Positions 1 to 6,201 of a DNA stretch of 11,914 nt are shown in pieces. The first letter of the stretch is position 1; each line of letters opens with the position of its first letter. The stretch comes from Methanosarcinales archaeon (GTDB lineage: Archaea; Halobacteriota; Methanosarcinia; Methanosarcinales; Methanogasteraceae). The notes under the pieces are model-generated. The model ran no database searches. It was given only the letters and a program-made list of their open reading frames with translations, and was not told the origin of the DNA. The stretch covers positions 1-11,914 of the forward strand of contig DAOVGE010000186.1 of the NCBI GenBank assembly GCA_030672605.1, written 5' to 3'. Position numbers and translations under genes: made by a program.

Positions 1-774
1 AGCGTCTGAAAACGATTCTTCAACCACAATCACCCACTCAGGCAGATCACCCTCCTCCTCGCGGTCAACTGCCAGCTGCTTCCTGCTCATAACCGTCCAG
101 GTCCAGTTCAGATGACAGCGTTCATTGATCTCGTCCTGATAGACATCAACTGCCCATTCATATTCCCCCGGATCTATCTCTTCAGCATAATAGATATCAA
201 GGATCTCATAACTTTGCTCTCGGAGCTCATTCAGCGCTCTTCTCATCTTCTTATAAGCCATAAACCTTTCAATTGACTCCACAGGACTTAGAGCTCCCCT
301 GAGATGTCTTGAATTCCAAATGAACCTGAATTGTTCGGTGGCGGAATCAGTTTTTGCACGTTCGTGCAGCTTTTCTCCATACCATTCCCCGAGGTCTTCC
401 AGAAACCTTTCGTATGAATGTTTCTCTCTCCGCTCTGCGATATATCTCTGATAAAGGTCATGATACCATAAAACAATCTTCTCCTGATTTAGGTCGTTCA
501 AAAGCCTCTCTGCTTCCCCCAGACTATCGGTTATCCCCAGCAGAATACCCCTGCCCTCAACGATATAGATGCTTTTTCCGATATCCTCCCGACATCTGCC
601 GCAGAAGAGCTCTTCCTTTACGATCCGCATCTCCTCTGCGTGACCGATGCAATCCTTCGTACGAAATGTCTCCAATTGATTCTCAAACACCTTGACCTGA
701 ACAGAATGTATTGTCTCCTGGCATATCGGACAGGTGTATGCTTGATCAAGATAGACCGTATCAAACAGCCCCAT
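1..774 (-). CDS. Zinc-ribbon protein of unknown function, 5' part (runs off left edge)
   Basis: The minus-strand frame stays open from an ATG at 774 to the window edge (258 codons visible), so the C-terminus is missing. The start is supported by a GGAGGT ribosome-binding sequence about 8 nt upstream; ATGs further upstream are in another frame. The N-terminus begins MGLFDTVYL and carries CPIC (residues 15-18) and CGRC (58-61), with C42 and H45 between them. This looks like a zinc ribbon or rubredoxin-like knuckle. The rest is charged and probably helical, with many Glu, Arg and aromatic residues. 'MGLFD...CPxC' openings occur in many uncharacterised archaeal and bacterial proteins, so no function is assigned. 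No neighbour shares its strand closely enough to suggest an operon. I am fairly sure it is a real gene and unsure of its role. Confidence 0.75.
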   Translation of the reverse strand, partial: MGLFDTVYLDQAYTCPICQETIHSVQVKVFENQLETFRTKDCIGHAEEMRIVKEELFCGRCREDIGKSIYIVEGRGILLGITDSLGEAERLLNDLNQEKIVLWYHDLYQRYIAERREKHSYERFLEDLGEWYGEKLHERAKTDSATEQFRFIWNSRHLRGALSPVESIERFMAYKKMRRALNELREQSYEILDIYYAEEIDPGEYEWAVDVYQDEINERCHLNWTWTVMSRKQLAVDREEEGDLPEWVIVVEESFSDA

Positions 775-1017
775 ACCTCATGACCTCCATTATGGCTGTA
801 TCGGGAACGATCATACTACTAGCCCCATGCTTGCAAGTTTTCGATCCTCATGGGCTTCAGGTTTCCGGAAGGATCTTTTTTTGACATTCGGTTCCATGAA
901 ATTCAATTGGCGGATGTGCCATAAATAATTGGCTCTCCGCTGGTTTGTATGGGTATTACAATATTAGAGACTTGTTATCATTTTCTGGTTACACCGGATT
1001 GTCTTATGCGAGCACGA

Positions 1018-1070
1018 CGTACATGCTCAATAACTTGGGGTCTCTGGTATCTCGCGTTGCAGTAAACAAA
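1018..1070 (+). repeat. Dispersed repeat modules, copies 1
   Basis: Two short modules lie here. Positions 1018-1035 (cgtacatgctcaataact) match 2775-2792 at 17 of 18 bases. Positions 1049-1070 contain atctcgcgttgcagtaaac, which recurs on the opposite strand at 11642-11664 as atctcgtgttgcagtaaac followed by a near-identical tail. These are dispersed non-coding repeats. Their origin is unknown. Confidence 0.6.
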
Positions 1071-1158
1071 CGACCCCGCATATCGGTTATTTACCCAACT
1101 CGCCCCACTCTGGTTTCGAGGGGTTTATCGAAAATTTGGTCTATTTCTGACAGTTTTT

Positions 1159-1243
1159 ATCACGAATTTCACGAATGGACGAATGACACGAATTTATTCC
1201 AGTTTAGCATTCGTGATATTCGTTTATTCGTGCCATTCGTGAT
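1159..1243. repeat. 35-bp inverted repeat built of 'cacgaat' units
   Basis: The left arm 1159-1193 and right arm 1209-1243 are imperfect reverse complements separated by 15 nt. Each arm contains four copies of (c)acgaat spaced 8-9 bp apart (left-arm units begin at 1161, 1170, 1178 and 1187). A second element of the same kind lies at 9294-9398. RNA or single-stranded DNA from this region could form a long hairpin. No transposase is nearby. Confidence 0.8.
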
Positions 1244-1329
1244 CCTTAAGCACTTAATATCACACCAGCACAATTCATCTACGAGACGCTTGCAACGCGA
1301 ATTACCAAAGAGCCATAACTTGTGATAAG

Positions 1330-1412
1330 AACCACAAGATTACACAGTCTGCGAAGCAGCGGCGCAGCCATCTCCACAAGATTTCTGTGTAATCTCGTGT
1401 AATCTCGTGGTT
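1330..1412. repeat. Inverted repeat, 'accacaagattacacag' type
   Basis: The left arm 1330-1347 (aaccacaagattacacag) pairs imperfectly with 1385-1412, whose reverse complement carries the same words with one extra internal unit (gattacac repeated). The intervening 37 nt are GC-richer. The right arm runs directly into the dispersed module at 1404-1467. Confidence 0.65.
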
Positions 1413-1467
1413 TTATATGTGGATATCCACACAACATTGAGTAAGTACAGCACAACTGCCAGAATGG
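1404..1467 (+). repeat. Dispersed module 'ctcgtggttttatatg', copy 1
   Basis: This 64-bp stretch begins ctcgtggttttatatg. It aligns almost end to end with 2791-2853, sharing gtggttttatatg, ggatatc, attga, taagtac and cacaact words. The two copies are direct repeats on either side of the NrpR-like gene. Confidence 0.7.
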
Positions 1468-1500
1468 GTCACTATCGATCTGAAAAGTATTTTACACCGT

Positions 1501-1574
1501 TAATCTGCATAGTCTATGCCAATCTGTGTCAAATAAAACTTTTAGCCACAGATTAACACTGATTTCACGGATTT
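1501..1574 (+). repeat. Dispersed module 'agccacagattaacac', copy 1
   Basis: It contains tttagccacagattaacac and aligns along about 75 bp with 2689-2764. The element is itself a loose palindrome: 'aatctgtg' words on the left face 'cacagatt' words on the right. This copy's left arm is more decayed than that of the copy at 2689-2764. Confidence 0.7.
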
Positions 1575-1754
1575 CACTAATCCAATCGTATTTGTATTTG
1601 CAAGAGTGGCATCATGTTTTTCAACTAACCGGAAGAAATTAAAAAGTCTCCGGTATCAATAACATCGGCTGACAGTCGATTGCAGGAAAGACGTATCGAG
1701 TGCAGAGCGTTCGCCGTTATCGAAATGTTCAAGATTTCATCGCCCTAATAAACT

Positions 1755-2531
1755 CTACACAACCCGTTCCATCTCTCCGATGTCGACCAGTTCGGAGAGC
1801 GGATATGTGCGTATCGGTATGCCCTGCCCCTGCACAATCGCAGTCGGGTTCGTGCCCCCGATCGCAACGATTCCTATATGATCACGCTCTATTGGGATTC
1901 CCAGGACATCGGTGTTCGGCTCACCAACAAAAAGCACACCATCGAAACCCGCTGACCTCAGGTTCTCGAGCACATTCTCAACCCTTGTTCGCGCATAAAT
2001 CGGCACAACCCGCAGATTCGCAAGAATGCTCCCTGTGCCGGTCGTGACTGCGTCCATGACCGAAGCTATGTCCTGCGACATCAGCACATCGATCGGGTCG
2101 ATCGTACTGCCCTGATACGTGACAATCTCGGTAAAGCGCACCGGAATGCCCTTCTTGATCTGCACGATGCCGCCTAAAATGGGGCGCACAGGAACACCGG
2201 CTTTCAGGAGGACGCCGTCGATTGTGATACTGCATGACGTCAGAATTGCGCATTCACCAACTTTTGTCGTAACTCCTCCAAACGACGATTTGGAGCCAAT
2301 CACTTTGATATATGAACCGACGGCAATCCCGGTGCGAATCGCATCCTTGAAGATGTCCAGCACCTCTTCTGAATCGGATTCGGATATGAAGGACGCGTTG
2401 GTCGCAATTGTGCCGCTTCCCCTGACAGGATCAAAGGTCACCTGATGCATCACGTTATTGATCCTCGAAATTGAAAATATGATAGGTGCGTCCCCTGCTG
2501 ACTGCGGGGGGGTGGTTGTTGTCCGGCTCAT
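1755..2531 (-). CDS. NrpR-type sensor domain (DUF128/NRD) protein without HTH
   Basis: A 258-residue protein consisting of one NrpR regulatory domain (DUF128). Recognisable stretches are ISRINNVMHQVTFDP (residues 21-35) and a GTI.TNASFI segment, followed by alternating beta/alpha structure to a C-terminal LSELVDIGEME. In methanogens NrpR represses nitrogen-assimilation genes and its NRD domains bind 2-oxoglutarate. Those proteins normally start with a winged helix, which is absent here: only about 20 low-complexity Ser/Thr/Pro residues precede the domain. The protein may therefore act as a partner or ligand sink for another regulator (inference). I chose ATG 2531 over the in-frame ATG at 2555, because that upstream ATG overlaps a TATA box and neither start has a Shine-Dalgarno sequence. 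TATA-to-ATG spacing fits a leaderless mRNA starting at or just before 2531. The gene stands alone between two repeat-rich gaps. Confidence 0.82.
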   Translation of the reverse strand: MSRTTTTPPQSAGDAPIIFSISRINNVMHQVTFDPVRGSGTIATNASFISESDSEEVLDIFKDAIRTGIAVGSYIKVIGSKSSFGGVTTKVGECAILTSCSITIDGVLLKAGVPVRPILGGIVQIKKGIPVRFTEIVTYQGSTIDPIDVLMSQDIASVMDAVTTGTGSILANLRVVPIYARTRVENVLENLRSAGFDGVLFVGEPNTDVLGIPIERDHIGIVAIGGTNPTAIVQGQGIPIRTYPLSELVDIGEMERVV

Positions 2532-2554
2532 ACTGTTAAGACTTTCGGCTCGCA

Positions 2555-2563
2555 TATTTATAG
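2555..2563 (-). promoter_or_regulatory. TATA box of the NrpR-like gene
   Basis: Read on the minus strand, this is CTATAAATA, a good archaeal TATA box. Its centre lies about 28 nt upstream of the ATG at 2531, the spacing expected for a leaderless transcript beginning at that codon. Confidence 0.6.
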
Positions 2564-2688
2564 TGTTTCCGTCGCCGGGAATGTTCTGTTTGTGGTGTTC
2601 GAGTCATTTTTCTTTGGTGGGGTGGTCGGATGCCCCAAATGTCGGATGGGATATCGTAAATGAATCTCGTGTCTGGGCAAGCGACCCT

Positions 2689-2764
2689 TAATCTGTGTCC
2701 ATCTGTGGAATCTGTGGCTGATAAAAGCTTTTAGCCACAGATTAACACCGATTTCGCAGATTTT
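2689..2764 (+). repeat. Dispersed palindromic module 'agccacagattaacac', copy 2
   Basis: The arms 2709-2719 (aatctgtggct) and 2733-2743 (agccacagatt) are a perfect 11-bp inverted repeat. The loop contains the self-complementary aaaagctttt (2723-2732). The outer parts (taatctgtgtcc and gatttcgcagatt) extend the stem imperfectly. It aligns with 1501-1574 in direct orientation. Confidence 0.8.
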
Positions 2765-2774
2765 GCCCGCAACT

Positions 2775-2853
2775 CGTACATGCTCAGTAACTCGTGGTTT
2801 TATATGCGGATATCAACATAATATTGATTAAGTACCACAACTCACTGGAACGG
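2775..2853 (+). repeat. Dispersed modules 'cgtacatgctca' and 'ctcgtggttttatatg', copies 2
   Basis: Positions 2775-2792 match 1018-1035 (17 of 18), and 2791-2853 aligns with 1404-1467. Here the two modules are fused and follow the 'agccacagatt' palindrome. Left of the NrpR-like gene the same three modules occur in a different order and spaced apart, so the arrangement is permuted rather than a simple duplication. Confidence 0.7.
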
Positions 2854-2970
2854 ATTCATGAAATCCCCCACAACACCAGATGGTGTGACAGTCCCCTGCC
2901 GCATGCAGTGGGGCATTCTAATCGTGTGATTGCCCGATTTGAATGCGAAACACTAAATACCATAATCCAA

Positions 2971-3660
2971 TCACTGCCACGCCACAACTCCCTCGTCTGT
3001 GATCTGGTAACTCATCTCCACGTGTTTGAGTCCCGCCATCGCCTCGATTGTGAGCGTCTCGCTGTCGAGGTGGACGATGTTATCAACGCTCGCTTTCAGC
3101 ATCGTCTCGATCTGCGGCTCAACTGCGCCCTCTGTATACGTGATTACGCCTGTTCCGCCTGCCATCTTGATTCTCATGATGTACGACTTGAGCACCCGTA
3201 TGATCAGCATCGGCGAGTTGAACGCGAAGAGCGTGGTCGATGAATCCAGAACCGATCGGAAACGCTGCGTCTGCTGATAGATGTTCTGCAGTTGCTGGAT
3301 GATTTTGCTTGTTATGTCGGTTGGGTTCTGCGGAAATGAGATCATCAGGTTCTTGCTCTCCTTCTGCACAGCGCCAACCGAGCCTGATGCGGTGTCGATC
3401 ACAAATAGCCCGTTGTTTGCGATATAATCGCTGATGAACCAATTGAACGCCATCATCTGCTGCTCGAGCTGGGATCTGGTGTAATCGGTCATCAGATACA
3501 TGCAGATGTCGTTCTCTGCTGCCGCCTGGCGCAGGAACTGGTAGCAGAAGATGGACTTTCCTGTCTTTGGCGGACCGTAAATCAATGTCATCGTGTTCTC
3601 AGGAAGTCCACCTGTCAGTTCATCGAACCCTGCAATCCCGGACGGTATCTTTGGAATCAT
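2971..3660 (-). CDS. KaiC/RAD55-like RecA-superfamily ATPase
   Basis: A 229-residue single-domain RecA-fold protein of the KaiC/RAD55/FlaH-like group. It opens IPSGIAGFDELTGGLPENT, the usual lead into the P-loop. An intact Walker A GPPKTGKS follows at residues 29-36, and a Walker B-like strand with Asp in RSVLDSS at 134-140. It lacks the C-terminal extensions of true KaiC and is at the short end of the family. Such proteins are typically ATP-dependent regulators or assembly factors. The ATG at 3660 overlaps the stop of the GTPase fusion gene by four bases (ATGA), so the two are translationally coupled and probably made in fixed proportion. I infer that it is the ATP-hydrolysing partner of the degenerate KaiC domain in that upstream protein. 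It is the last gene of the five-gene unit. Confidence 0.85.
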   Translation of the reverse strand: MIPKIPSGIAGFDELTGGLPENTMTLIYGPPKTGKSIFCYQFLRQAAAENDICMYLMTDYTRSQLEQQMMAFNWFISDYIANNGLFVIDTASGSVGAVQKESKNLMISFPQNPTDITSKIIQQLQNIYQQTQRFRSVLDSSTTLFAFNSPMLIIRVLKSYIMRIKMAGGTGVITYTEGAVEPQIETMLKASVDNIVHLDSETLTIEAMAGLKHVEMSYQITDEGVVAWQ

Positions 3661-4865
3661 ATTCTGTAAATGAGGCTGAATAGTGTGTCCAGAGCCTCGT
3701 CGAGCCCATCTTTGCTGGCTGCTGAGACTGGTATGATCGGGATGTCTTCCCAGAGCGCCATCTTCGTCTTGATCTCCGCAGGTGAGAGTGCATCAGGGAG
3801 GTCCTGCTTGTTTGCGATTATCACCTTTGGTATCGCCTCGGTGCGGCACATCCGGAGCATCTCCTTTGCACGAACGAACGTCTCCGGCTTTGTCGAGTCG
3901 ATTACGATGAACGCACCGATTGACTCCCTTCCGAGCGGTTCGAGGAGCAGGTCGAATCGTTCTTGACCAGGGGTTCCGAATACATCGGCAGAGAATCCCT
4001 TGCGATCGATATGTCCAATGTCGAGCCCGACCGTTGTGGGGAATAGCTCGAATGTCTGCCGTTCCACTGAAACGGCATCCGGTGCGATCGCATGCGTGAA
4101 CGTGGTCTTGCCGGCGTTGTAGGGTCCTGTCACAAGCAGTTTCGGAATGAAGACCCGAACACCGCCTGGCTCCAGAACCTCGAAGAATATCTTGGTTCCC
4201 GACGTCTCTATCCAGTTCGATTTCGTGACCGCAAAGACCTGGCGGTAGATCACCTTCTCCTCGACGCTGAAGAGCTTGACCTCGCAGTCAACGATCTCAG
4301 AGAGTCGCTCAAGCGCCACGTTCTCGTAGTTCCATTTCGTGAACATATAGATCATGTTCACATCGTTTGACCGTGCCTCCCTGTTCAGTGCACCGATCAG
4401 TTCGAATGTCTGATCAACGCCAATCGTGTCGAGAAGCGTTGAAATGTCTTCAATTACGGCGGTTCCGCCCGCGATATCAGAGATCGCGCTCGTGACCACT
4501 TCTTCGCTCTTTGCAAAGTCGTCGATCACGTATTTCCCGATTGCCGGCATCCCCATCATCGGGGATATTGAATCAACAAAGAATGCCTGACCCGAGTCAA
4601 TGGGTGATCGCAGGTCCCAACCATACCTGTGGAAGACATGCTCGATCTCAACAGGCGTTCTCGTGTTCGTGTACATGAAACAGACGTCGCCGTCGTTTAC
4701 CATGCGCTCGGCTACGATCTGGTACCCGAAGACCTCGGACGCGACACCCGGTGTTGAGGTGAAGAGCATCGATGTGCCGGCAGGCATGCCGCCGCCGAGC
4801 ATCTTGTCAAGCATCGGAATGTGCGTTTTACGTCTGTCGCCGGTCTCTTTTACCATGCCCTCCAT
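3657..4865 (-). CDS. Fusion: degenerate KaiC-like domain plus MglA/CvnD-like small GTPase
   Basis: A 402-residue two-domain protein. Residues 14-230 follow the KaiC/RAD55 pattern (MLDKMLGGGMPAGTSMLF, later TAVIEDISTLL as Walker B). The Walker A position reads STPGVASE (37-44), so the catalytic Lys and Ser/Thr are missing and ATP hydrolysis there is unlikely. Residues 240-402 form a complete small GTPase: G1 GPYNAGKT (247-254), G2 around T277/T278, G3 DVFGTPGQERF (294-304), G4 NKQD (352-355), G5 SAA (381-383). FGTPGQERF is typical of COG2229 GTPases, which include CvnD and resemble MglA and usually pair with roadblock proteins, as encoded immediately upstream here. The start is ATG 4865, one base after the roadblock stop, with AGAGGTG 4 nt upstream. 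An in-frame TTG at 4880 is less likely. A GTP-switched scaffold role is inference. Confidence 0.88.
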   Translation of the reverse strand: MEGMVKETGDRRKTHIPMLDKMLGGGMPAGTSMLFTSTPGVASEVFGYQIVAERMVNDGDVCFMYTNTRTPVEIEHVFHRYGWDLRSPIDSGQAFFVDSISPMMGMPAIGKYVIDDFAKSEEVVTSAISDIAGGTAVIEDISTLLDTIGVDQTFELIGALNREARSNDVNMIYMFTKWNYENVALERLSEIVDCEVKLFSVEEKVIYRQVFAVTKSNWIETSGTKIFFEVLEPGGVRVFIPKLLVTGPYNAGKTTFTHAIAPDAVSVERQTFELFPTTVGLDIGHIDRKGFSADVFGTPGQERFDLLLEPLGRESIGAFIVIDSTKPETFVRAKEMLRMCRTEAIPKVIIANKQDLPDALSPAEIKTKMALWEDIPIIPVSAASKDGLDEALDTLFSLIYRI

Positions 4866-4866
4866 G

Positions 4867-5244
4867 CTACACCTCTTCAAGGATCTCCTGCACCTGCTTC
4901 GCCCGCGTCTCGATCTCCATCATGATCAGTCCGAGTTGCGCGCCGGATTCTGCCAGCGCGATCAAAACCGCCTTTTCTCCGGCTGGCTGGAGCAGTATTG
5001 TGCCCAGGTCGGTCTTTACGTGGATGTCACTCACTGCTCCGGTCCCCATCTGGGTACTCGCAGTCTCTGCGCTCGCCATAATCGTGGAACAGAGTGCAGC
5101 GACGATTCGCTCGTTCATCTCCGGAGGCATGCGCGCTGTGATCAGCAGCCCTTCCTTGGAGACGATTCCGACTGCCCTGATCTGTCCGACTTCCCCGAAT
5201 CTGGCAAGAATTTTGTCCAGTCTTTCTTTCTTTGTCTCAGGCAT
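4867..5244 (-). CDS. Roadblock/LC7 (MglB-like) protein
   Basis: A 125-residue roadblock/LC7 domain protein spanning the whole chain. It begins with a charged helix (KKERLDKILARFGEV), then the beta-hairpin QIRAVGIVSKEGLLITARMP, the long helix NERIVAALCSTIMASAETAS, the strands DIHVKTDLGTILLQPAG and EKAVLIALA, and a closing helix to the C-terminus. This is the canonical order and length. MglB-family members dimerise and act as GTPase-activating or scaffolding partners of MglA-type GTPases; conservon CvnB does likewise with CvnD. Its position one base before the FGTPGQ-type GTPase gene makes that pairing the obvious reading here. It starts at ATG 5244, 12 nt after the preceding gene stops, with only a weak purine-rich ribosome-binding sequence (AAGGTTGTGA). 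Confidence 0.88.
   Translation of the reverse strand: MPETKKERLDKILARFGEVGQIRAVGIVSKEGLLITARMPPEMNERIVAALCSTIMASAETASTQMGTGAVSDIHVKTDLGTILLQPAGEKAVLIALAESGAQLGLIMMEIETRAKQVQEILEEV
4870..4876 (-). promoter_or_regulatory. Ribosome-binding site deciding the GTPase fusion start
   Basis: On the minus strand this is AGAGGTG, 4 nt before the ATG at 4865 and inside the last codons of the roadblock gene. It favours 4865 over the in-frame TTG at 4880 and indicates translational coupling. Confidence 0.55.
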
Positions 5245-5256
5245 TCGTTCACAACC

Positions 5257-5748
5257 TTACTCAATCAACTCAAAAGTGACCACGCATTCTCCGAGTTCGG
5301 AAGTAGTGTTTGTTACCCGTATCTGAAACATCTCCTCAAAAACCTTTCTGGCTGCCGAGGCTGCGTAGAAGCCGGGCGGGCAGAGAACGCACGAATCAAT
5401 CCCTTTCTCACGCAGGTATTTGAGCGCGAGCGTGTTGATGCAGTTTGTAACGCTGCATCGAACCTTTGTCCCATCGGATACGCAGCGTATCTCGTCGGCG
5501 ACCTCGAGTCCGACGAGCATCTTCGCAAGATCCCTCATGAACTCCTCGATGGGTTTTCCTGGTTTGAACTCGATTCCAAGATCCTTTTCAGTAGCTGTTA
5601 TCAGATCAACGCCGACCAGCGGAATCATCGCGGTCTGCATGATCGACGCACCATCTCCGAGCGTCTCCTTCAGCGCCCGCTCGAATGCATAAGAGATCGC
5701 GTTGTACACGACATAATCAACCTTCTCTTTGCGCCATTCTTCGGTCAT
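5257..5748 (-). CDS. V4R-like sensor protein A (Cys-bearing, tandem paralogue)
   Basis: A 163-residue soluble protein. I do not recognise a named family with certainty. The C-terminal half follows the pattern of V4R/heme-NO-binding-like small-molecule-binding domains: CPPGFYAASAARKVFEEMF, a strand, then LGECVVTFELIE. Cysteines are at 89, 98, 103, 120, 123 and 155. C103, C123 (followed by PPG) and C155 align with C90, C107 (followed by PIPG) and C137 of the protein encoded just upstream, so the two are diverged tandem paralogues. The conserved Cys trio could bind a metal or cluster, or respond to redox or thiol chemistry (inference). The start at ATG 5748 overlaps the upstream stop (ATGA) and has GAGGTGAGG upstream. 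Co-transcription with the roadblock and GTPase genes suggests a sensory input to that switch. Confidence 0.75.
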   Translation of the reverse strand: MTEEWRKEKVDYVVYNAISYAFERALKETLGDGASIMQTAMIPLVGVDLITATEKDLGIEFKPGKPIEEFMRDLAKMLVGLEVADEIRCVSDGTKVRCSVTNCINTLALKYLREKGIDSCVLCPPGFYAASAARKVFEEMFQIRVTNTTSELGECVVTFELIE

Positions 5749-6197
5749 GACCTCACCTCTGATGTTGTTTCACATTCTGTTATCTTGCACTCATCTCCTG
5801 GCTTGAGTTTTGCATAACCTTTCCCCCGTGTACCTTTCACGACGTCGATTGCACCCCTGACAATTCCCGGGATCGGGCATACCGTATTTTCGAACGCTTG
5901 TCCCCCCGCTTTCATCGGGCAGACATTACACTCCTTGATCGTGAGCGTGACCATACCATCCTTCGCTGTAACCGCATAATCGCCACCAAATTCGAGTTCA
6001 TCTGCGAGCACATCGATCAACTGCCTTATCGGAGTATCCCTGTCCACGAGACCTTTTTCAAGGAGCAGTTTGCCGATCTCAGTACCGATGTATGATGCGA
6101 AGAGATTGGTCTGCTCCTGACTCGATCTCCCAAAGAGTTCTGCGATCGCCACACCCAACCCCGTGAGCGTGCGGTGCACATAGTCTATTTTGTCCAT
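5745..6197 (-). CDS. V4R-like sensor protein B (Cys-bearing, tandem paralogue)
   Basis: A 150-residue soluble protein, the first gene of the tightly coupled block. It has helical N-terminal and middle parts (QEQTNLFASYIGTEIGKLL, then TPIRQLIDVLADELEF), then ECNVC (89-93), VCPIPGIVRGAIDVV (106-120) and GDECKITECE (135-143). The helix after CPIPG and the closing Cys-containing strand resemble a V4R domain and match the downstream protein. Cysteines are at 90, 93, 107, 137 and 142. No membrane segment or signal peptide is visible. ATG 6197 has a good ribosome-binding sequence (AGGAGAT, 6202-6208). A-T-rich TATA-like words lie at 6211-6237, but their spacing to the start is poor, so transcription may come from the Cys-rich gene upstream. 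Ligand unknown. Confidence 0.72.
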   Translation of the reverse strand: MDKIDYVHRTLTGLGVAIAELFGRSSQEQTNLFASYIGTEIGKLLLEKGLVDRDTPIRQLIDVLADELEFGGDYAVTAKDGMVTLTIKECNVCPMKAGGQAFENTVCPIPGIVRGAIDVVKGTRGKGYAKLKPGDECKITECETTSEVRS

Positions 6198-6201
6198 TTG
6201 A

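Larger units (their letters stand above)
782..1754. other. Gene-free, repeat-rich intergenic region
   Basis: No frame here has protein-like composition. The open frame on the plus strand at 945-1325 mostly reads through degenerate repeats. The region holds an inverted repeat of 'cacgaat' units (1159-1243), an inverted 'accacaagattacaca' type repeat (1330-1412) and modules seen again elsewhere in the window (1018-1070, 1404-1467, 1501-1574). It separates two minus-strand genes, so it must contain the 3' end signals of the NrpR-like gene and the promoter of the zinc-ribbon gene. I could not place either with confidence. Confidence 0.7.
2556..2970. other. Gene-free gap with dispersed repeats
   Basis: The gap lies between the promoter side of the NrpR-like gene and the 3' end of the KaiC-like gene. 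It contains a palindromic 'agccacagatt' element and a 'ctcgtggttttatatg' module, both also present left of the NrpR-like gene. Near 2897-2917 a small GC-rich hairpin (cccctgc facing gcagtgggg) could mark the 3' end of the five-gene operon, though no T-tract follows. I see no gene. Confidence 0.6.

Noticed and set aside
945..1325. Plus-strand open frame of 126 codons
   Set aside because: It reads through the 'cacgaat' inverted repeat (HEFHEWTND-type peptide) and the dispersed 1049-1070 module. Similar peptides come from the other repeat copies in unrelated contexts, so it is not a gene.
1159..1574. CRISPR array
   Set aside because: The repeats are very short, imperfect and inverted, spacing is 8-9 bp, and there are no unique spacers of CRISPR size and no cas genes.
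2119..2691. Plus-strand frames of 108 and 77 codons opposite the NrpR-like gene
   Set aside because: They are antisense to a domain-supported gene and carry no motif of their own.
1018..2853. Insertion sequence or integron around the NrpR-like gene
   Set aside because: The flanking modules are direct, permuted and lack terminal inverted repeats. No transposase or integrase frame is present, so only dispersed repeats are claimed.
4600..5817. Long plus-strand open frame (405 codons) opposite the GTPase, roadblock and sensor A genes
   Set aside because: The minus-strand genes in this span have clear domains, motifs and coupled starts. The plus-strand product has no domain pattern and is Ser/Leu/His-rich, as an antisense shadow would be.
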